A stretch of 64,000 nucleotides of DNA from assembly GCF_030272615.1 (NCBI RefSeq), contig NC_081408.1, forward strand, positions 620,182,476-620,246,475, written 5' to 3'. The position numbers were made by a program, and so were the translations under genes. Positions 57,474-64,000 of this stretch are shown piece by piece. A model generated the notes under the pieces. The model did no database searches. It saw nothing but the letters and a program-made list of their open reading frames with translations, and was not told the DNA's origin. Source of the stretch: Cryptomeria japonica. Taxonomy: Eukaryota; Streptophyta; Pinopsida; Cupressales; Cupressaceae. The stretch's first letter is position 1. Every line of letters begins with the position of its first letter.

Positions 57474-58351
57474 TGTTTGAAATTGACACTCATAGAATTC
57501 ATTTTGTTATCATTGATGGCAACAAGATCAGATGGAAGTCATATACCGACAGACACCAACATTAGAGTATCCAGGATTATACCGGCACCGACATCTGTAC
57601 TTGAAGGAAGCCAACATCAAGGAAGATTTATTTAGAAAAATCATTTTGTAATTATTGTCGAGGCCGACATTGAATAACTTTTGTAATGTATTGTAAGCCA
57701 ACATAAGTCATATTGTTTGTAATGGGTATATAGGTCAGTCTGCTAGGTCATTTTGAATAAGACATAGGATGTGACATAGGAGAATATAGCAAAACTGCAT
57801 AATGCGAAGTATATGTATGTATATCATTTGTATGTGAATGTTATATCATGCAATTATCTATAGATAGTTTGTAAATCATTCTTGGAGGAGAAGAGATATC
57901 GGTAGTAGTGTTCAGGGTTTATGAACCGGTATAGAGCCAAGCTAAAACTGGAACTCTATTTGGCATAGCAGATGCATTTTTTAGTTCAATTTTATTGTTT
58001 TACATTAGCAGAAGCTTGTAGTCAGTGAGACTCTTTAGTGATGAGAAGTATGCTCTAGGTAGTGTGACTTCATGCATGTGCAGGCCCCCATCATATGTAA
58101 ATATCTTTTCATATGGCCAGTGAATTGATATTGTGGGTCACAAATCCCACTGTGGTTTTTCCTCTTTGAAGTTTTCCATGTATAAATTTTGTGTTTTATG
58201 GTGTTCATTTATGTGGATGGTTTATTTGCTTCAAGTTATATGTTTATTTTTTTACCATTTTATATGTGTATGGTATAAAAGGATAAAATATTGTGTTACC
58301 GGCAGAACACTGATTCACCCCCCCCCCTCTTGGTATTCTTGGATCCCAACA
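57474..58351 (+). repeat. 5' LTR of B
   Basis: 878 bp, TGTTTGAAATTGACACTC to GGATCCCAACA. The 3' copy begins TATTAGAAATTGGCACTC, so both starts are altered. It carries CCCACTGTGGTTTTTCC (about 58148) and the C-tract followed by CTCTTGGTATTC (58317), as in the copia LTRs. Its own central sequence is unlike A, C, D, E or F. Confidence 0.88.
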
Positions 58352-58370
58352 ATCAGTATCAAAGCCTGGT
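58352..58370 (+). promoter_or_regulatory. Primer binding site of B
   Basis: ATCAGTATCAAAGCCTGGT occupies the primer-site position. It differs at two or three bases from the tRNA-Met complement of C and F. Confidence 0.75.
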
Positions 58371-58426
58371 ACCTCGAAAGAAGTTTAACATCTTGAGGAA
58401 GATCCTGAAACCAGAATCTTTGAACA

Positions 58427-59397
58427 TGGAAATGGAGAAGCAACTTGAGATGGCTCTTGAGGATTATAATGCTGAAAGGATAAAGAACTTGAAATTGCAA
58501 GATGAATTGAATTCTGCTAATGAGTTCATTCTTATCCTACAAGAAAGGTTATCATCAACTCAAGCCAAGAGAAAATAACTTTTGCAAAACCCGGATGATG
58601 AGGAGAAGAATGCACTTAAGGAACAATGTCAAAAACTAATTCAAGTAAACATGCTCATGAAGAATGAAATACAAGATCTGACTATGAGGTTATCAAAAGA
58701 TATTGAGGATAGAAAGAAGAAGGAAGATAATCTTGTTATATCTTTGAAGAACAAATTTGATGAATGTGGCAGATTGACTCATGAGAATAATATGCTGAGA
58801 ACTAATTTGGAACACTCCCAGAACAATGAACAAGAACTTGAAAGACAAATAACTACTCTGAGATATGATCTAACTACTACAAGTGAGTATAAAGAAAAAT
58901 TCAAGATTAGTGTTGCACAGTTGGAGGACTTATTGAAAAGACAAAGGTAGATTGATGATTCTAAAGGACTTGGATTTGTACAAGGTGAAAGCTTCGGTAC
59001 TGCAAATGAAGGTCATACAACCGGTATGCAGAACTCATCAGAACAAAGGAAACCGGTAAGGAAATCTAAAACTTATAAATTTAATGGTAGATTTTTTGTT
59101 TGCAATAAATTTGGGCATATGGCTAAACAATGTAGAAATAAAGTAAATCAAAACTACAATTTTGTTCCCGGTCAATGCACAAATTGCAAGAAATATGGTC
59201 ATAGATCATAAGATTGCAGGATGAATATTAAATGTCATGCATGTGGAAAGTTTGGACATTTTGCTAATCACTGTAGGTCAAAGAATGACACCAAATTTGT
59301 CAAAGCAATTCAAAAGAACAATGTTACATGTTATGCATGCAACAAATTAGGTCATATTGCTAAGTATTGCAAAAGCGAGACTCAACTGGTTAGATAA
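58427..59397 (+). pseudogene. B ORF1: coiled coil and four zinc knuckles
   Basis: ATG 58427 opens MEMEKQLEMALEDYNAERIK; the first 170 or so codons are highly charged with heptad-like Leu/Ile spacing, indicating a long coiled coil. After a basic linker (RKPVRKSKTYKFNGR) come four CCHC-type knuckles: about 59092-59133 (FFVCNKFGHMAKQC, first ligand Phe), 59176-59217 (CTNCKKYGHRS, stop, DC), 59233-59274 (CHACGKFGHFANHC) and 59329-59370 (CYACNKLGHIAKYC). Stops lie at 58576, 58948, 59209 and at the end, 59395. Such knuckles bind nucleic acid in gag proteins. No UBN2 gag core is present, unlike the copia elements. A gag-like packaging role is my inference. Confidence 0.75.
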
Positions 59398-59921
59398 TGA
59401 GAAAGGAAAGTAAAAGGTAGATGAAATACAACAAGATCACACCAAGATATGGGTTAGAAAATCTAAAGAACCAAGTGGAGATGGATCTACACTGGTAACT
59501 CCACCGGTAGAACAGGTTATTCCTCCATGGGCAGGAAATTCCACTAGTAACTGAGGCATAAGCCTTAGGAGTTGGAAAATTCATTGCAAAATTCTACATA
59601 TTACCCTGGAAGAGATCTAAAGAGATCTGGAGAGTTGTGTTCATCATAGATAAAGGTTCACCCGACATAAGACTATGAAACCGGCACCTGGTAGGGTTGT
59701 TCATGAAGCATTTATTACAGAGAAAGGTTAGGGTTTTATTCATTGATAAAAAGGGTAAGTGGATTAATTTTCACTCACCAAGCATTCAGGCATTTAGAGC
59801 AAAGAAAAGGCAAATTTCAGGCAAATTAAGAGCAAGCAAAGGCATTGTGAAAGGATATTGAACAGTTATCTGAGAAGCACAAAATCTTCCACTGACGTTC
59901 ACTTTCAGGTATTCTTTGAAA
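59398..59921 (+). other. Spacer between the two ORFs of B
   Basis: Stops interrupt all frames. Residual coding-like runs just after 59400 may be the decayed end of ORF1. No protease DSG motif is found here, although this is where it would lie in a copia element. Polypurine runs near 59550-59640 are AT-interrupted. Confidence 0.4.
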
Positions 59922-62900
59922 ATGGCATCTGGATCTTCAGCTCCTACTTTCATTACAAATCCCACCATTGTCGAAGTCAAGGATAGGTTAAAGCCCGTAT
60001 TCAAGGAGGTTCCCTTGATTGCTAAGAAAGAGGACTCTGCGGGAGCATTTTCTAGAGTTCCTGACAACGTGATGTATGTTGAACATGTAAGGAAATACAT
60101 TCACTACACCCTGGAGGATCTAGGCATAGAGGACATAAAAAGTGTGTATCAATCTATGATACTGGGAGAATTCGGAACCATCAAGTCAGAATGCAAAGTA
60201 ATTGAGGATCTAGGGTTAACCTGTATTCTGTACATATTGGAACTCAAGGATGAAGTCATCAGATACATTCTGAGCAGGGTTCACAATGAGTTTATCTGGC
60301 TAGATTGGTACTACATGATCATGAAGGAGGCTATTCAAGAAGTCACTCGCTTACCCAAAGTCGGACAAGAACCTGGCAAGAAAGTTTCCAAAACTAAGGT
60401 CAAGAAACTCACCGGTGCAACTCCTGATAGCAAATCAATGAGGATCAGCACAATCACCGACACTAATGTGAATTTTGCAAGCATGATAATAGGTTATAAG
60501 GTAACTCAATCCAACCAATTGAATTTTGTTGCTAGTTCATGCATTCATGTTGCATATCAGATGCTAAGGAATAATGCAAAATATGATTTATGTGAGTGGA
60601 TGAGGAGTGAATTGATGTTGAACCTTGGAAAGATCAAGGGAGCTAAGAAAGGAACTTTTAGATATAGAAATTTGATTGTTTGCTTAATGTTTTACTTCCT
60701 AAATGAGCTACCTGGTCTTGGCAAGAAGCATTGGGCTCATGAAATGCCGGTAGGTATGTAGATCAAGGAAGCAATCATCGGTCTTGGTATCAGCAAAGAT
60801 GAGAAACTTTGGGGTTATTTCAAAACATTCCAAGAAAACATGAGGCAGAGTGAGAGAATATCAAAGAAAATTGTGGAGATGTACTCCATTGATATCTATT
60901 TTATGGTGAAAATCAATGAGACCATCATGGAGGTAGTTGAACCTAGGACAATATGGGTTATAGAGCTTGGATATGAAGTGGATGATAGCATTTTTGAACT
61001 CTATGCAAAAAATGTTGCTTGAAGCTCCATTGGATGACAAAATAAAGCATTTTGGTATAGCAGAAGAGAAGGCCCTTGAAGTCAAAACTGGCTTCAATAG
61101 GAAGAGAAGAGAGAAGAAAATAGAAAAGATGTCTGCATACGTACAGGATGTAATTCATAAGATAAACACTTAACTGGGTTCTGAATCCAAATCGGTAGCA
61201 TAATCGACAATGGCTAGTACTGCAAAGGTGAGGAAGCCTAAAGCTAACATTTCCACCATCACTTTTGATTCTGACCCTGAGGACAATGAACCTCTAGCTT
61301 TCATAAGGGTATAGAGGAAGAAATTACATCAACCATCGGTAGAGCAGAAGAAGGCAGAGCCTAGGAGGAGACTTGTTAGAAAGGCAACTAAACCTACTGC
61401 ACCACCACCTCCGGCAAGGAAGCCTATACAAAAGAGGAAACCAGTCACATCTACACCGACAGCCCCAAGTAAAAATAAGAAGAGTGATGATACTGAAACC
61501 GGTAAGACTAAAATGACCTATGTTGAGCTAATTGATGAAATTACAAAGGATGGAATATTGAAAAATGTATCTAAGTATTATGAAGATTTACAGGATGATG
61601 AGAAAAATTAGATTGAAGAGGCAATTTTGTTGTACATGGATATATATAAGAAATCCTTAGTAGAGATTTTAAAGGAAATTCCTCTATCACTGTATAATAA
61701 ACTTGATGCTAGAAGACTTGACGTTGTCAAGAGGGATAGGGAGATAGAGGAAGTAACACTTTTGGAAATGTGTGGTTCTATAAACAATGAGGAAATGAAA
61801 AGATGCATAGATGTTGCAAATAGAACAATTTTCAATAGTGAACCCTGATAGATAAGCCTTATGATGGGCAGAGTAAATGAGGTGATAAATGAGACTGATA
61901 AGGGTTGGACCAAATTCTTCCATAAAAATCTAGATTTTCTTACATCTCAAGAAGAATTTGGAAAGGCTACATCTTCCACCATTCCTGACAAATCAAAAGG
62001 GAAAGGTATTTTGGGTAGTTCAACTCCAGTTTTGACTACACCGGTAGTAACTATAGATATACAGACACAACCAACTAAGGAGAGTCTATAGTCCATACCA
62101 GATAAAACTATTTTTGAGGAAGAAAATGTACAGGATACTATAAATATTGTGGATAATACTCCACCGGCAGTAATTAATACTGCACCAAGTGGCAAAGCCA
62201 CTGGTGCAAAAGAGGTTGTAAAGGATAAGATAAAGGAAACTAAGTATATACCAACAATTAAAACTGATTCCCCGGTAAAGGTTTTGGCAATTGACACTTC
62301 TCAGGTTGAGAAGAAATCCATCACTGAGATGAGTCCAACTGAGTTGATGATGATGGAAACTCAGAAATTATTTAAGGAGGGTACTGCAGACAAGGGAATA
62401 ATTGATCAATCAGTTACAGTATTGCACAAATTGGTACCTGATTGTCAAATTGAAGATGGAGCAAGCCCTTCCAGCAAGCGAAAGACATTAATAGAGCATA
62501 TTTCTAACAATTTTCAATCACTGAGGTAGATTGCAAACCAGTGGGCTTTAGAAAGATTCACTACAGCTAAAAGAGCATCCTTTGACCAAATCATAGAAAC
62601 AGAGAAAAAGAAAATTGGGGCCAAACTCATTCTTATTGAGGTTTGTTTAAAATAGTGTACAAATATCTACAGAGTGTGTTGTAACATAGAAATTGTTGCA
62701 GCTAATGTAGATAGCAGATTAAAGGAGTTACATGATAAGGTAGCTAGAATTGCTAATTCTTTTGATGGATTAACCGCACTGACCACATCTGTTGATGGAC
62801 AAATTTTGTCCTTGGAGAACCAATTTTTTGCTTTTGAGGAGAGAGATAAAATCATGCAAAGAGAAAGAAGTTTGAGAGGACTGGTACATCCCAGATTAGA

Positions 62901-63099
62901 TTCATTGGGTGTTCATAAGAGAGAGTGCATGGACATGATGGCTAAACCCACACTGGTAGATGTCAAAGAGAAGGAAACACTTTCCCACTTACTAAGTAGA
63001 CTAGCATCCATTTCTGAAACTTTCAAAACCAGCTGGGATACATATCTTCAGTTGTTGGATAAGGCTTACCCCAAAATTTTGAAGTTGGTCAAGCTCTAG
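59922..63099 (+). pseudogene. B ORF2: long unrecognised protein
   Basis: ATG 59922 opens MASGSSAPTFITNPTIVEVK. One frame runs to about 61010, then a one-base shift at an A-run, then one frame to the stop at 63097, about 1,050 codons in all with some ten in-frame stops (for example 60759, 61312, 61609, 62089, 62527, 62654). The first 360 residues look globular: YIHYTLEDLGIEDIKSVYQS, WMRSELMLNLGKIKGAKKGT, RYRNLIVCLMFYFLNELPGL. A basic Pro-rich stretch follows (KATKPTAPPPPARKPIQKRK, about 61385), then acidic and Ser/Thr-rich parts and a helical end (SRLKELHDKVARIANSFDGL, 62713). There are no RT, integrase, protease or envelope signatures I recognise. Clear codon structure despite stops says it was once a protein. 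Confidence 0.7.
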
Positions 63100-63348
63100 T
63101 GAAATTAATAGTATTCATTTATTCTTTTGTTCTGAATTCTTTCAATTTTTTCAGTGGTCTTTGGAATTGATGCCAAAGGGGGAGTATGTATATATGTGAA
63201 AAATATCAGAAAATATCAAACAAGATCACATGGGAAGGATATCAGGATATCAAAAGTAGTGTATTGCTCAGGGGGAGCATATTTCAGTTGAACCGGCAGG
63301 GAATCCATTTTTCACATGAGTGTTGCCATCAATGCCAAAGGGGGAGAT
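63100..63348 (+). promoter_or_regulatory. 3' region of B with purine tracts
   Basis: Tracts AAAGGGGGAG near 63176, CAGGGGGAGC near 63270 and AAAGGGGGAGAT at 63337-63348, the last next to the LTR. TTTGGAATTGATGCCAAAG (63160), TTGCCATCAATGCCAAAG (63323) and TTTTTGTCATTGATGG (63379, in the LTR) match the inverted repeat set of the copia elements. Confidence 0.85.
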
Positions 63349-64000
63349 TATTAGAAATTGGCACTCACCGGATTCATTTTTTTGTCATTGATGGTAACAA
63401 GATCAGATGGAAGTCATATAGTGGCATATATCGATAGACACCGACATTGGAGTATCCAGGATTATATCGGTACTGCCATCAGTACTTGAAGGAAGCCAAA
63501 ATCAAGGAAGATTTATTTAGAAAAATCATTTTGTAATTATTGTCAAGGCCGACATTGAATAAATTTTGTAATGTAAAGTAAGCCGACATAAGGTATATTG
63601 TTTGTAATGGGTATATAGGTCAGTCTGCTAAGTCATTTTGAATAAGACATAGGATGTGACATAGGAGAATATAGCAGAATTGCATAATGTGAAGTAAATG
63701 TATGTAGATCATTTGTATGTGAATGTTATGTCATGCAATGATCTGTAGATAGTTTGGAAAGCAATCTTGGAGGACAAGAGATTTTGGTAGTAGTGTTTAG
63801 GGTTTATGAACCGATACAAAGAAGAGCTAGAACAGAAACTCTATTTGGCATAGCAAATGCATTTTTGAATTTAATTTTATTGTTTTACATTAGTAGAAGC
63901 TTGTAGTCAGTGAGACTCTTTAGTGATGAGCAGTATACTCTAGGCAGTGTGCCTTCCTGCATGTGCAGGCCCCCATCATATCTAATATCCTTTCATATGG
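63349..64000 (+). repeat. 3' LTR of B, cut by window end
   Basis: 652 bp are visible, collinear with the first part of 57474-58351. About 20 extra bases lie near 63420 (AGTGGCATATATCGAT). Otherwise differences are scattered substitutions. Confidence 0.9.

Larger units (their letters stand above)
55685..64000 (+). mobile_element. Ty1/copia element A2 (5' part) with nested B
   Basis: A2 is a second member of family A: its LTR is collinear with the 3' LTR of A, and its gag start matches. Its body is interrupted at 57474 by element B and continues beyond the window, so its 3' LTR and target duplication (5' flank GATAT, 55680-55684) cannot be checked. It is the third copia insertion into the palindromic locus. 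Confidence 0.8.
57474..64000 (+). mobile_element. Non-autonomous LTR element B lacking pol
   Basis: LTRs are 57474-58351 and 63349 to beyond the window. B has a primer site, a purine tract and the conserved inverted repeat like the copia elements, but between them no protease, integrase, RT or RNase H motif is found in any frame. Instead there are two coding regions: 58427-59397 (coiled coil plus zinc knuckles) and 59922-63099 (long, unrecognised). Both carry stops. B must have moved with enzymes supplied by others, most likely copia elements sharing its ends. The right target copy lies outside the window. Confidence 0.82.

Noticed and set aside
59922-60761. Independent host gene captured between repeats
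   Set aside because: It lies between the primer site and purine tract of B and shares its orientation; capture before amplification stays possible but cannot be shown from one copy.
59922-63099. ORF2 of B as an env-like gene of a Sirevirus
   Set aside because: No signal peptide, no convincing membrane segments, and there is no pol upstream of it as env-like ORFs have.

Overview
This 64 kb window is repeat-dominated nuclear DNA of a land plant. Almost every recognisable coding segment is Ty1/copia or Ty3/gypsy retrotransposon, all of it decayed, plus one wrecked plant-mobile-domain (PMD) gene. The genome must be large and slow to purge repeats; a gymnosperm fits but cannot be proven from the sequence. 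I found no rRNA, tRNA or CRISPR array and no intact host gene.

Layout. 1-2900: unassigned DNA with a tandem repeat near 2240-2440. 3060-6520, minus strand: a PMD pseudogene split by a solo copia LTR (4585-6062, exact 5-bp target duplication TAGTA). 6520-7640: unassigned. 7650-14740, plus strand: a Ty3/gypsy pol remnant (linker, RT, integrase), itself split by a roughly 3.9 kb foreign block (about 8025-11885) that holds two (TA)n tracts and a GC-rich island of four 22-bp palindromes. 15189 onward: an unassigned locus made of diverged palindromic modules of about 34 nt; copia elements have cut it into three pieces (15189-15554, 48165-48518, 55089-55684).

The centre is a nest readable from LTR ends and target-site duplications. 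Copia A (15555-48164) holds copia D (17317-31871), which holds copia F (19182-26421). A also holds copia E (32811-44439), which holds a 4.2 kb unit X (35081-39308). Next to it are copia C (48519-55088) and A2 (from 55685, same family as A). A2 is interrupted by element B (57474 to beyond the window end).

The copia elements look like one lineage. They share an initiator tRNA-Met type primer site, UBN2-type gag, PR-IN-RT-RNase H order, repeated AAAGGGGGAGA purine tracts and LTRs of about 1.0-1.4 kb; the Sirevirus (SIRE/Maximus) group is my best assignment. Every gag and pol carries stops, frameshifts or lost catalytic residues, so any movement needed help in trans.

Three observations deserve most attention. 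Element B has copia-like ends but no protease, integrase or RT, and instead carries a coiled-coil/zinc-knuckle ORF and a second unrecognised reading frame of about 1,050 codons. A conserved inverted repeat sits around the purine tract and start of the 3' LTR in six otherwise diverged elements. The palindromic array received three independent copia insertions.
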